A stretch of 64,000 bases of DNA. It comes from Gaiella sp038230035 (lineage in GTDB: Bacteria; Actinomycetota; Thermoleophilia; Gaiellales; Gaiellaceae). Location of the stretch: the NCBI GenBank assembly GCA_038230035.1, contig JBBRNX010000001.1:372001-436000 (forward strand), in the 5' to 3' direction. The position numbers and the translations under genes were made by a program. Of the stretch, positions 7,473-15,209 are shown piece by piece. Under the pieces are notes generated by a model. The model was not told the origin of the DNA. It worked only from the letters and a program-made list of their open reading frames with translations, and did no database searches. Every line of letters begins with the position of its first letter. Position 1 is the first letter of the stretch.

Positions 7473-8409
7473 GCCAGGCCGCGAGCAGCTCGGCCTCGCG
7501 CTCGGGCGTGAGCCCGACACCTTCGACCGGCTCGGCAAGCGCGAGCGTGTCGCGCATCGTCTCTACGACCGGGCGCGTCCGTAGGCCGGCTGCAACTGCA
7601 CGTGAGACGTCCGCCCGATGCATCCCTGCAAAGGCCGGATCCGCGATCCAGAGCGGCAGCTCCATCCACTCACCGACCTCCTGCGAGACCAGGAACTCGT
7701 CCGTGACCCACGTGAGATCTGCGCTGGCCAGAACCTCACCCCAAGGAACGCCTTCGCCCGTCGCGTTGAACACCCCACTGCGGCCGTCTTCCAACGCCCG
7801 AACGATCCACTCTGCGAGGTCGCGCACGTCGATGAACTGTGCGAGCCGTTCGGCAGGCCCCGGCGCCAGCACCGCACCGCCACGCGCGAGGCGATGCGGC
7901 CAGTAGGTGAAGCGCCCGGTCGGATCGTGAGGCCCGACGATCAGGCCAGGGCGGACGATCAGCGCCCGCTCTCCGACCACGTCCTGGACGACCCGCTCGC
8001 AAAGCGCCTTCAGCGGACCGTAGCGCTCGTACTCCGAGCCGAACTCCTCCACCGCTTCGTCGTCAAGCGTCCCGACCGGGCTCTCCTCGTTCACCAGACT
8101 GCTCATGTCGGCATAGACGGACACGCTGGAGACGAAGCAGTACGCACCGACGTTCGCAGCTAGCGCCTCCGCCGACTGGCGAACAATGCGCGGAAAGTAG
8201 CCGCAGGTATCGACGACGGCGTCCCATTGTTGCCCGGCAAGCGCGTCGAGGCCGCCATCCCGATCGCCGTGGAACCGCTCGACGTCCGGGAACAGCTCGG
8301 CGTTGGTCTCGCCGCGATTGAACAGCGTCAACTCGTGACCACCGGCGAGCGCGGAGTCGACGATCGCGCGCCCGAGGAACTTCGTCCCGCCGAGAACGAG
8401 CAACTTCAC
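7462..8409 (-). CDS. NAD(P)-dependent epimerase/reductase, extended SDR family
   Basis: A 315-aa Rossmann-fold protein. The N-terminal LGGTKFLGRAIV matches the GxxxxxG dinucleotide loop, and VVDTCGYFPRIV follows where extended SDRs bind the cofactor. The overall pattern, including VRPGLIVGPHDPTGRFTYW, is typical of the CSP41/isoflavone-reductase-like branch often called nucleoside-diphosphate-sugar epimerase. The classical YxxxK is reduced to the SEYERYGPLKALCE region, where Tyr and Lys are present. The substrate is unknown. The start overlaps the stop of the class V aminotransferase-like gene by 4 bp. Confidence 0.82.
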   Translation of the reverse strand: MKLLVLGGTKFLGRAIVDSALAGGHELTLFNRGETNAELFPDVERFHGDRDGGLDALAGQQWDAVVDTCGYFPRIVRQSAEALAANVGAYCFVSSVSVYADMSSLVNEESPVGTLDDEAVEEFGSEYERYGPLKALCERVVQDVVGERALIVRPGLIVGPHDPTGRFTYWPHRLARGGAVLAPGPAERLAQFIDVRDLAEWIVRALEDGRSGVFNATGEGVPWGEVLASADLTWVTDEFLVSQEVGEWMELPLWIADPAFAGMHRADVSRAVAAGLRTRPVVETMRDTLALAEPVEGVGLTPEREAELLAAWHDR

Positions 8410-9575
8410 AGGAGCTCAGTGACTCCGGCGAGCAGCCGGTCGACCTCCTCGGCCGTGTTGTAGTGGACGATCCCGGCGCGAACCGCTCCCATCCAGGCGT
8501 CGAGCCCGAGGCGCTTCATCGTTTCGACTGCGTAGTAGTTGCCCCACCACACGGCCACGTCGCGCTCGGCCAGATGGATCGCCGCCTCCTCCGAGGTGCG
8601 GCCGGGAACGTTGAAGCAGAAGGTCGGTACCCGGCCTTCCATCGTCGGCAACCCATAGAGCTCGACACCATCCGGCAAGCCCGCGAGGAACCGCTCGCCA
8701 AGCGAGTGTTCGTACGCAACGATCGCGTCCCAGCCGAGCGAATCGATGTAGTCGACGGCCGCGACGAAGCCGGCGAGCAGCTCGTGCTGACAGGTCCCGT
8801 GCTCGAAGCGGTGGCCGACAGGCTCGTTCGCGGCCGGGCGCACCTTGTACGCGCGCCAGCTCTCGAGCAGCTCCTTCTTGCCGAAGCCGAGCCCCATATG
8901 CGGGCCGAAGAACTTGTACGGCGAACAGATGAGCACGTCGACATCCCACGCGGCGACATCGATCGGTCCGTGCGGGCCGTAGTGGACGGCATCCGCCCAG
9001 GCGAGTGCTCCGGCGCCGTGCGCGAGCTCGACGATGCGGCGCACGTCAGTCGCCGTTCCCACCGAGTTCGCCGCGACCGGGAAGGCGACCACGCGCGTCC
9101 TCTCGGAGAGCTGGTTTTCGAGGTTGTCGTAGTCGAGCGACAGATCGTCGTGCACCTCGACGTGGCGGACGACGAGGTCGAGATCGTGCGCCAGCTCGAG
9201 CCAGGGCGAGACGTTCGCGTCGTGGTCGAGCTTGGTGACGAGGATCTCGTCCCCGGCGCGCAGTGTCCGTCCGAGCGCGCGTGTGAAGTTGAAGTTGACC
9301 GACGTCATGCTCGGCCCGAATGCGACCTCCTCGTCCGAGCAGCCGAGGAAGTCACCGGCGCGCGCGCGGGCGTGGTCGACGAGCGCGGTCGTGTTGCGCG
9401 ACGTCTCGTACGGCGCACCGACATTCGCGTTGTCGTGGCGCATGTAGTCGGCAATCGCGTCGATCACCTCGTCCGGGCACTGTGTCCCGCCCGGGCCGTC
9501 GAAAAAGGCCAGAGGCCGCTGTAGCGCCGTGTACCGCGCACGAACCGCCTCGACGTCGAGCAACGTCGTTGCCAT
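8406..9575 (-). CDS. Cysteine desulfurase-like class V aminotransferase
   Basis: A 389-aa PLP enzyme of the SufS/NifS fold. The PLP-binding Lys is in CSPYKFFGPHMG, the Asp/His pair is in ALAWADAVHYGPH, and the N-terminus has the typical FFDGPGGTQCP. The subgroup matches the cysteine desulfurase-like proteins annotated beside SDR and OsmC genes in actinobacteria. A mobile-loop Cys as in true desulfurases is not obvious, so sulfur transfer is uncertain. The adjacent OsmC gene starts 1 bp away, so they form one operon. Confidence 0.83.
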   Translation of the reverse strand: MATTLLDVEAVRARYTALQRPLAFFDGPGGTQCPDEVIDAIADYMRHDNANVGAPYETSRNTTALVDHARARAGDFLGCSDEEVAFGPSMTSVNFNFTRALGRTLRAGDEILVTKLDHDANVSPWLELAHDLDLVVRHVEVHDDLSLDYDNLENQLSERTRVVAFPVAANSVGTATDVRRIVELAHGAGALAWADAVHYGPHGPIDVAAWDVDVLICSPYKFFGPHMGLGFGKKELLESWRAYKVRPAANEPVGHRFEHGTCQHELLAGFVAAVDYIDSLGWDAIVAYEHSLGERFLAGLPDGVELYGLPTMEGRVPTFCFNVPGRTSEEAAIHLAERDVAVWWGNYYAVETMKRLGLDAWMGAVRAGIVHYNTAEEVDRLLAGVTELL

Positions 9576-9992
9576 CTAGAGCTCCTCTCCATCGATCGTC
9601 CATGTGTAGGTCGGCTTCGCGGTCAACGAGGCGCCGACGAAGCAATCGCGCTGTGCTTTCTGAATCAGGTCACGTAAAGCGGTCGGTTCCGGCCGCGGCT
9701 CGACGGTCAAGTCGAGCGCCACCGAGACCGCGACGAACGCGAAGCGCCCGTCCTCCTCACGGCGGGTCACCGTGCCGTGTGCGCTGACCGCCGCCGTCGC
9801 CTCGACGCCGGCGCGCTTCGCGTGGTACTCGAGGCTCGTCAGGGTGCAGCGGGAGAGTCCGGCGAGTACGAGATGCTCCGGGCTCCAGGCCGCATCGCGG
9901 GCGAGCCGCAGGCCGCCGAGCTCGCTCCGCGACGTCCAATCGCTGTCCGTCTCGACGTGATACTCGAACACCCGGGCGCGGGCCTCTGTCAT
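9576..9992 (-). CDS. OsmC/Ohr family peroxidase-like protein
   Basis: A 138-aa OsmC-family protein. The two redox cysteines are in GLSRCTLTSL and AQRDCFVGASL. The family reduces organic hydroperoxides through such a pair. SPEHLVLAGL is the standard helix start. It is the first gene of the minus-strand operon OsmC, class V aminotransferase-like, SDR, DUF3052. A leaderless promoter (TAGTCT, then 6 nt to ATG) drives it. Confidence 0.88.
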   Translation of the reverse strand: MTEARARVFEYHVETDSDWTSRSELGGLRLARDAAWSPEHLVLAGLSRCTLTSLEYHAKRAGVEATAAVSAHGTVTRREEDGRFAFVAVSVALDLTVEPRPEPTALRDLIQKAQRDCFVGASLTAKPTYTWTIDGEEL

Positions 9993-10039
9993 GTCAGGAG
10001 ACTACTGGCGCTGTCCGGTCCAGCGCTTACCGTACCGCC
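9993..10039. promoter_or_regulatory. Divergent pair of leaderless promoters
   Basis: Minus strand: TAGTCT (10004-9999) and 6 nt precede the OsmC ATG at 9992. Plus strand: TACCGT (10028-10033) and 6 nt precede the ATG at 10040. Both genes start without room for a ribosome-binding site, and the two -10 elements are only 23 bp apart. Confidence 0.65.
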
Positions 10040-10228
10040 ATGCAACGTCTGCGGCCGTTGAGCGAGACGGAGTGCTACCTGCGCTGCTACGGCTGGCGCG
10101 GCAGTGAAGGGACGGTGAAGGTGCTCGAAATGGACGCCGTGCCGCGCGAGTCGCCGAGCGTGATGGCCGAGCGGGTTCGCCTCGCGTTCGAGGCGATGCT
10201 CGACGCCCGCGAGCCCGAAGCCGCCTGA
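10040..10228 (+). CDS. Small 62-aa hypothetical protein
   Basis: A 62-aa soluble protein of unknown function with two Cys (TECYLRCYGW) and an acidic helical C-terminus (AERVRLAFEAMLDAREPE). It has a leaderless promoter and its TGA overlaps the proposed CTG start of the downstream DNA glycosylase, so it looks like the lead gene of a two-gene operon. The position and coding-like composition support a real gene. I recognise no family. Confidence 0.65.
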   Translation: MQRLRPLSETECYLRCYGWRGSEGTVKVLEMDAVPRESPSVMAERVRLAFEAMLDAREPEAA

Positions 10229-10746
10229 CGCCCGAGTCGGACGAGAGCAGTGCCGTTCCGGATGTTCTCGGCGTTGGCCTCTGCTGTGTCTTCTGTGGGA
10301 TCAATCCCGGCCGCTTCTCCGATGCGGCTAGGGCGCACTTCGCGAACCCGCGGAACGACTTCTGGCGGCTGTTGCATGCAGCCGGGTTCACACCGCGGCT
10401 CTACGAGCCTGCCGAGCAGTTCGCGCTGCTCGAGCTCAGGTTGGGCGTCACGAACGCTGCATACCGGACAACGCCCGGGTCGAGCGACCTCCGCCGGTCG
10501 GACTTCGCGGGCAGTGCGGAGCGGCTCGCACAACTCGCGGCTCAGCTGAAACCGACGTGGATCGGCTTCGTCGGCAAGGAGGCGTACCGCGGCCCGTTCG
10601 GCGGGCGACCGCAGCACGGCGTGCAGGAGCGGTGGCTCGGCAGTACGCAGCTTTTCGTACTCCCATCGACATCGCCCGCGAATGCGGCTGTGCCGTGGGA
10701 CGAGCGCCTTCGCTGGTTCCAGGCGCTCAAAGACCTCGTCGGCTAG
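10225..10746 (+). CDS. Mismatch-specific uracil/thymine DNA glycosylase (Mug/TDG family), probable CTG start
   Basis: A 173-aa uracil-DNA-glycosylase superfamily member of the Mug/TDG branch, which removes U or T from G mismatches. Motif 1 is LCCVFCGINPGRFS with the catalytic-pocket Asn, and NPRNDFWRLLHAAGF follows as in Mug. Motif 2 corresponds to FVLPSTSPANA. There is no ATG, GTG or TTG in frame between a stop at 10105 and a TTG at 10372, which is already past motif 1. The only sensible start is CTG 10225, whose CTGA overlaps the upstream stop. The Mug-like N-terminus (TPESDES...VPDVL) begins right there. The gene converges on nadE, sharing CTAG at the stops. Confidence 0.82.
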   Translation: MTPESDESSAVPDVLGVGLCCVFCGINPGRFSDAARAHFANPRNDFWRLLHAAGFTPRLYEPAEQFALLELRLGVTNAAYRTTPGSSDLRRSDFAGSAERLAQLAAQLKPTWIGFVGKEAYRGPFGGRPQHGVQERWLGSTQLFVLPSTSPANAAVPWDERLRWFQALKDLVG

Positions 10747-12455
10747 CCCTGCCAGTGGTTGGTGATCGGAGGGCGCCAGTCGCGACCGAACGCCTTTGGC
10801 CGCAGCTTCACCCCCGGTGGGGCCTGACGGCGCTTGTACTCGGCACGGTCGACGAGGGCCAGAGCCCGCTCGACGACGGCCGCATCGAACTCTTCCAGCA
10901 GTTCCTCCCGTGAGCGATCGAGCTCGACGTACGCAGCGAGCACCGGATCGAGGTCGGCGTACGGCGGGAGCGAATCCTCGTCGAGTTGCTCGTCGCGGAG
11001 CTCCGCGCTCGGAGCGCGCTCGATCGTCGACACGGGAATCAGGTCGCTGCCAGCGCGGTCGTTGAGATAGCGCGCAAGACGCCAGACGTCGGTCTTCAGC
11101 ACGTCCTTCAGGAGCGAGAAGCCGCCGACCATGTCGCCGTACAGCGTCGAGTAGCCCACCGCCAGTTCCGACTTGTTCCCCGTCGAGACCACCAGCCAGC
11201 CGTGCGTGTTCGAGAGCGCCATCAGCATCGTCCCGCGAATGCGTGCCTGAAGATTCTCGGCCGTCAGGCCCGACGGCCCGCCGCCGGTCGGCTCTCGCAG
11301 TGCCTTCGCAAACGACACGGCGATTTCCTCGATCGGCAGCTCGAAGAACTCGCAGCCGAGGCTCTCGGCGACTGCACGTGCGTCGGTGCGCGTCTCCGCA
11401 GAGGAGAATCGCGACGGCATCGAGACGCAATGAACGTGCTCGGGCCCGATCGCATCGACGGCCAGCGCCGCCGTGAGTGCCGAGTCGATCCCGCCGGAAA
11501 CGCTGACCACGATCTCGCGGAATCCGTTCTTGACCGCGTAGTCGCGGAGACCTAGTACCAGCGCTCGGCGCATCTGCTCGAGCTCCGGCTCGAACGGGGC
11601 AATGCTCCCCGTCGCCTCTCCCGAAGGAGCACGAGGCTCCGCGAGCGCGAGCGTCTCGACCACCGGTGGGTCGTCCCGCTCGCGATCGAGCGCGCGTCGG
11701 CGCACATCCCGCAGTCGCCGGGCGATTGCGTCGGTCGGGTCGAGATCGACGACGAGCAGCGCCTCCTCGAAGCCGGGTGCGCGCGCGACGACTGCGCCCG
11801 CGTCGTCCAATACGACCGAGTGCCCGTCGAACACGAGCTCGTCCTGACCGCCGACGAGGTTGCAGAAGGCCAGGAAACAGGCGTTGTCGCGCGCGCGTGT
11901 GACGAGCATCTCCTCGCGCTCCTCGGCTTTGCCGACATGAAACGGCGAGGCCGACAGGTTGACGAGCAGCTGTGCACCGGCCAGCGCGAGGTCGGTCGCC
12001 GGCGGTCCAGGCTCCCAAACGTCCTCGCAGATCGTCACGCCGACGAGCACCTCGCCGAGCTGCAGAAGCACCAAGTCCCGCCCCGGAGCGAAGTAGCGGT
12101 GCTCGTCGAAGACGCCGTAGTTGGGCAGATACCGCTTGCGATAGACGCCTTTCACGGCGCCGTCAGCCAACACCGCGCAGCAGTTGTGCAGGTCGCGGTC
12201 GAACAGCGGGACGCCTACGAGTGCTGTGATCCCCGTGCTCGCTCGCGCGATCTCGTCGAGCGACGCCCGTGCCGCCGAAACGAACCCAGGCCGAAGGAGG
12301 AGATCCTCCGGCGGATAGCCAGTGACCGCCAGCTCGGGGAAGACGATCAGATCGGCTCCTTGCCCGCGTGCGGCGTCGAGCTGGGTGAGAATTCGCTCGC
12401 GATTGCCATTGAAGTCGCCGACAACGACGTCGATCTGCGCCAGCGCCAGCCTCAT
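10743..12455 (-). CDS. nadE: Glutamine-dependent NAD+ synthetase
   Basis: A 570-aa two-domain enzyme that makes NAD+ from nicotinate adenine dinucleotide using glutamine-derived ammonia. The N-terminal nitrilase-type glutaminase shows the Glu-Lys-Cys triad in FPELAVTGYPPED, YRKRYLPNYG and GVTICEDVW. The C-terminal synthetase has the ATP pyrophosphatase loop VSVSGGIDSAL and SNTHGWLVVSTGNKSELAVGYSTLYGD. A weak -10-like CAGGAT with 6 nt to the ATG suggests a leaderless mRNA. Confidence 0.95.
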   Translation of the reverse strand: MRLALAQIDVVVGDFNGNRERILTQLDAARGQGADLIVFPELAVTGYPPEDLLLRPGFVSAARASLDEIARASTGITALVGVPLFDRDLHNCCAVLADGAVKGVYRKRYLPNYGVFDEHRYFAPGRDLVLLQLGEVLVGVTICEDVWEPGPPATDLALAGAQLLVNLSASPFHVGKAEEREEMLVTRARDNACFLAFCNLVGGQDELVFDGHSVVLDDAGAVVARAPGFEEALLVVDLDPTDAIARRLRDVRRRALDRERDDPPVVETLALAEPRAPSGEATGSIAPFEPELEQMRRALVLGLRDYAVKNGFREIVVSVSGGIDSALTAALAVDAIGPEHVHCVSMPSRFSSAETRTDARAVAESLGCEFFELPIEEIAVSFAKALREPTGGGPSGLTAENLQARIRGTMLMALSNTHGWLVVSTGNKSELAVGYSTLYGDMVGGFSLLKDVLKTDVWRLARYLNDRAGSDLIPVSTIERAPSAELRDEQLDEDSLPPYADLDPVLAAYVELDRSREELLEEFDAAVVERALALVDRAEYKRRQAPPGVKLRPKAFGRDWRPPITNHWQG

Positions 12456-12531
12456 GCTGGCATCCTGCCGGAGTGCCCAGCCACGGACCTCACGATGGTT
12501 TTAGCCTCAGAGTCACAAACCTAGTCTACGC

Positions 12532-13224
12532 ATGAACGCAACCACCATCGTCATCCCTCGCCGGTTCTGCGGCCCGGCGGAGTCCGGAAACGGCGGCTAC
12601 GTCTGCGGCCGCCTTGCCGCCTTTGTCCACGCAGAGGCGGTGGAGGTGACGCTTCGACGACCGCCGCCGCTCGATCGGCCGCTCCTCGTCGTTCGACAGG
12701 ATGGGAGCGTTGTACTTCTCGACGGGGAGCTACTCGTCGCCGAGGCCCGCGCCGCAGACCTCGACCTCGAGGTTCCGAACGCCGTCTCGTGGGACGCCGC
12801 CGTCGCGGCGTCGGCCGGATACGTCGGATTCGAGGAGCACGCGTTTCCCGAGTGCTTCGTCTGCGGGCCAGCCCGCGAGCCTGGCGACGGCTTGCGGATC
12901 TTCGCCGGAGCGGTCGAAGGCCTAGCCGGAGTCGTCGCTGCGCCGTGGACCGCGCGCGAGGTCGCGCCCGAGATCGTTTGGTCCGCCATCGACTGCCCGG
13001 GCGCGTTCGCGGTCGGCTTCAGCGCGCGCGGCGAGACAGTGCTGGGACGGATGACCGCGCGTATCGCGAGGCTGCCAACCGAAGGCGAGCGCTGCGTCTC
13101 GCTCGCCTGGCCGCTCGGCGAGGACGGCCGGAAGCTCTATGCCGGTTCGGCGCTCTTCGCGGAGACCGGCGAACTGCTGGCGCTCGCCCGCCAGACCTGG
13201 ATCGTCCCCCGCGAGGAGCGCTAA
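12532..13224 (+). CDS. Hotdog-fold thioesterase-like protein
   Basis: A 230-aa protein of unknown substrate with the layout of double-hotdog acyl-CoA thioesterase-like proteins. The N-terminal FCGPAESGNGGYVCGRLA resembles the GNGG loop of acyl-CoA-binding hotdog domains. A central CFVCGPAREPGDGLRIF could bind metal or act structurally. A second hotdog-like half begins near PEIVWSAIDCPGAFAVGF. It stands divergent from nadE and convergent with an acyl-CoA synthetase gene. A TAGTCT hexamer lies 4 nt before the ATG. Acyl-CoA hydrolysis is inferred from fold resemblance only. Confidence 0.6.
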   Translation: MNATTIVIPRRFCGPAESGNGGYVCGRLAAFVHAEAVEVTLRRPPPLDRPLLVVRQDGSVVLLDGELLVAEARAADLDLEVPNAVSWDAAVAASAGYVGFEEHAFPECFVCGPAREPGDGLRIFAGAVEGLAGVVAAPWTAREVAPEIVWSAIDCPGAFAVGFSARGETVLGRMTARIARLPTEGERCVSLAWPLGEDGRKLYAGSALFAETGELLALARQTWIVPREER

Positions 13225-13234
13225 AGAGCTCGAA

Positions 13235-15154
13235 TCAGGTGACGGCGCTTCGAATCTCCTCGAGCGACCTTGGGTTCTCGAGCGTCGAGAGGTCGCCGGG
13301 GTCGGTGCCGAGTACGGTCGCGCGGATCGCGCGCCGCACGACCTTCGACGTCCGTGTCTTCGGGAGCGCCGAGACGAAGACGACACGTGCCGGCGTGAAC
13401 GCCTTACCCAGCTCGGTCGCGACTGCCGCAGACACGTCCGCCACAGTGGCTTCTAGCCCGGGCTTCAGGACACAGACGAGCCACGGCACCTCTCCCTTGA
13501 CCTCGTGCGGCACGCCGATCGCGGCGGCCTCGGCAACCGCAGCGCAGTTCAGCGCCGCCGATTCGAGCTCCGCCGGCCCGATCCGCTTCCCCGCGATGTT
13601 CAGCGTGTCGTCGGAGCGACCGTGCAGGAACCAGTAGCCGTCCTCATCGATCGACGCCCAGTCGCCATGTGTCCACACGCCGGGAAAGCGCGACCAGTAC
13701 GTCGTGAGATACCGCTCCGGATCCCGCCAGATCCCCCGCGTCATCGCGGGCCACGGTCGCTTGCAGACGAGCTCGCCGACCTCACCGCGCAACGGCTGCC
13801 CGTCCACGTCGAACACGTCCATGTCGAGACCGAGCGCCGCGAAACCGACCGACACCGGTTTCGTCGGAGCGAGTGGCGAGACGGCCAGGAAGCACGCGCC
13901 GACCTCGGTGCCGCCCGAGACGTTGACGATCGGGATCCGGCCCTTGCCGCAGACGTGCTCGTCGAGCCAGTCGTAGGGGCCGCGGTTCCAGGGCTCGCCG
14001 GTCGTCGTCACGGTACGCAGGCTCGAGAAATCGGCTGTCGGCTCGCCTTTCGGGATCAGCGCCCGCACGAGCGTCGGCGAGATGCCGAGCATCGTCACGC
14101 GCTCCTCTTCGACCAGCTGCCAGATGCGATCGTGCGGCCAGTCCGGGGCTCCCTCCACGAAGACGGTCGCAGCGCCGAGCACACCGGCGCCGACGACGGT
14201 CCAGGGTCCCATGATCCAGCCCATGTCGGTGGCGAACAGGACACGGTCGCCGATGCGAATGTCCGAGGCGTAGGCACACTCCCGCGCGATCGAGAGCAGG
14301 AAGCCGCCATGGACGTGGAGTGCGCCTTTCGGCCGGCCGGTCGTTCCCGAGGTGTACGCGAGGAGGTACGGATGCTCGCTCTCGAGCTCCAGCGGCGGCA
14401 TGACGCCGGGGCTCTTCGAGACGAGCTCGTCCCAATAGGCGTCCCGACCCGGAGTCATCGGGCAGTCCGTTCCAAGGCGACGCCAGACGACGATGTGCTC
14501 GACCGTTGGTGCCTCCCTGAGCGCTTCGTCCGCGATCGCTTTCATTCCCACCGCGGCACCGCGGCGGAGCGAGCCGTCACAGGTGATGAGCACCTTCGCA
14601 CTGGCGTCCTCGAGTCGGGCAGCGACCGCCGGTGCGGCGAACCCCGAGAAGATCGGCACCTGAATTGCCCCGACGTGCGCGCACGCGTGAGCAGCGATCG
14701 CCGTTTCCGGCGCCATCGGCAGAAAGATGCCCACGGTGTCGCCTGGTTCGACGCCGAGGCGAACGAGCGCCTCCGCGAGGCGCGTCGTCTCGTACGACAT
14801 CTCCGCCCACGTAAGTGAACCCCGGCTACCGTCTTCGCCGCGCCAGACTGCAGCCTCCTCGTCAGGTCGCTCGGTCGCCCAGCGATGCACACACGCCTGT
14901 GCGACGTTGAGCGTGCCGCCGAGGAACCACGTCGCCCACTCGATCCCGCGCGATGTGTCGAGCGTCGTATGCCAGTCAACGGAGAACGGGATTCCGAGGT
15001 CGGCTCGCACGGTGCGCCAGAATCGATCGGGGTCGTCGACCGAGAGCGCGTGCAGCGATGTGAAGTCGTCGCAGTCGAGGCTGTGGGCGAGCCGCGCGAC
15101 ATTCGTGGCGGCTCGTTGCTGCAGCGTCGGCTGCCATGAGACGTTTGCGGTCAT
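13235..15154 (-). CDS. Acyl-CoA synthetase (AMP-forming; acetyl/acetoacetyl-CoA synthetase type)
   Basis: A 639-aa adenylate-forming ligase. The N-terminal ACAS-type domain (FWRTVRADLGIPF, FLGGTLNVAQACV) is followed by the AMP-binding signature AYTSGTTGRPKGALHVHGG and the WMITGxxG-like region MGWIMGPWTVVGAG. The catalytic C-terminal Lys is in ALPKTRTSKVVRR. It activates a short-chain acid to its CoA thioester, but the specific acid cannot be told from sequence. Its 5' end shares a 55-bp intergenic region and an operator with the divergent exporter gene, so TetR co-control is likely. Confidence 0.9.
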   Translation of the reverse strand: MTANVSWQPTLQQRAATNVARLAHSLDCDDFTSLHALSVDDPDRFWRTVRADLGIPFSVDWHTTLDTSRGIEWATWFLGGTLNVAQACVHRWATERPDEEAAVWRGEDGSRGSLTWAEMSYETTRLAEALVRLGVEPGDTVGIFLPMAPETAIAAHACAHVGAIQVPIFSGFAAPAVAARLEDASAKVLITCDGSLRRGAAVGMKAIADEALREAPTVEHIVVWRRLGTDCPMTPGRDAYWDELVSKSPGVMPPLELESEHPYLLAYTSGTTGRPKGALHVHGGFLLSIARECAYASDIRIGDRVLFATDMGWIMGPWTVVGAGVLGAATVFVEGAPDWPHDRIWQLVEEERVTMLGISPTLVRALIPKGEPTADFSSLRTVTTTGEPWNRGPYDWLDEHVCGKGRIPIVNVSGGTEVGACFLAVSPLAPTKPVSVGFAALGLDMDVFDVDGQPLRGEVGELVCKRPWPAMTRGIWRDPERYLTTYWSRFPGVWTHGDWASIDEDGYWFLHGRSDDTLNIAGKRIGPAELESAALNCAAVAEAAAIGVPHEVKGEVPWLVCVLKPGLEATVADVSAAVATELGKAFTPARVVFVSALPKTRTSKVVRRAIRATVLGTDPGDLSTLENPRSLEEIRSAVT

Positions 15155-15156
15155 CG

Positions 15157-15185
15157 GTTAGTGTGTGCTAACTTAGTGCGCACTA
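15157..15185. promoter_or_regulatory. Tandem palindromic operator (probable TetR site)
   Basis: Two palindromes sit side by side between the acyl-CoA synthetase and exporter genes. One is imperfect, GTTAG-N6-CTAAC (15157-15172). The other is perfect, TAGTGCGCACTA (15174-15185). Their centres are 15 bp apart. The TetR gene lies at the end of the exporter operon, which makes it the obvious binder. This assignment is inference. Confidence 0.6.
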
Positions 15186-15209
15186 GCTTGAGCGACGAAA
15201 GGTGGGCAG

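Noticed and set aside
8406..9575. Calling the PLP gene a true SufS/IscS
   Set aside because: The fold and PLP Lys fit, but no loop Cys and no Fe-S assembly neighbours are seen, so it is only named desulfurase-like.
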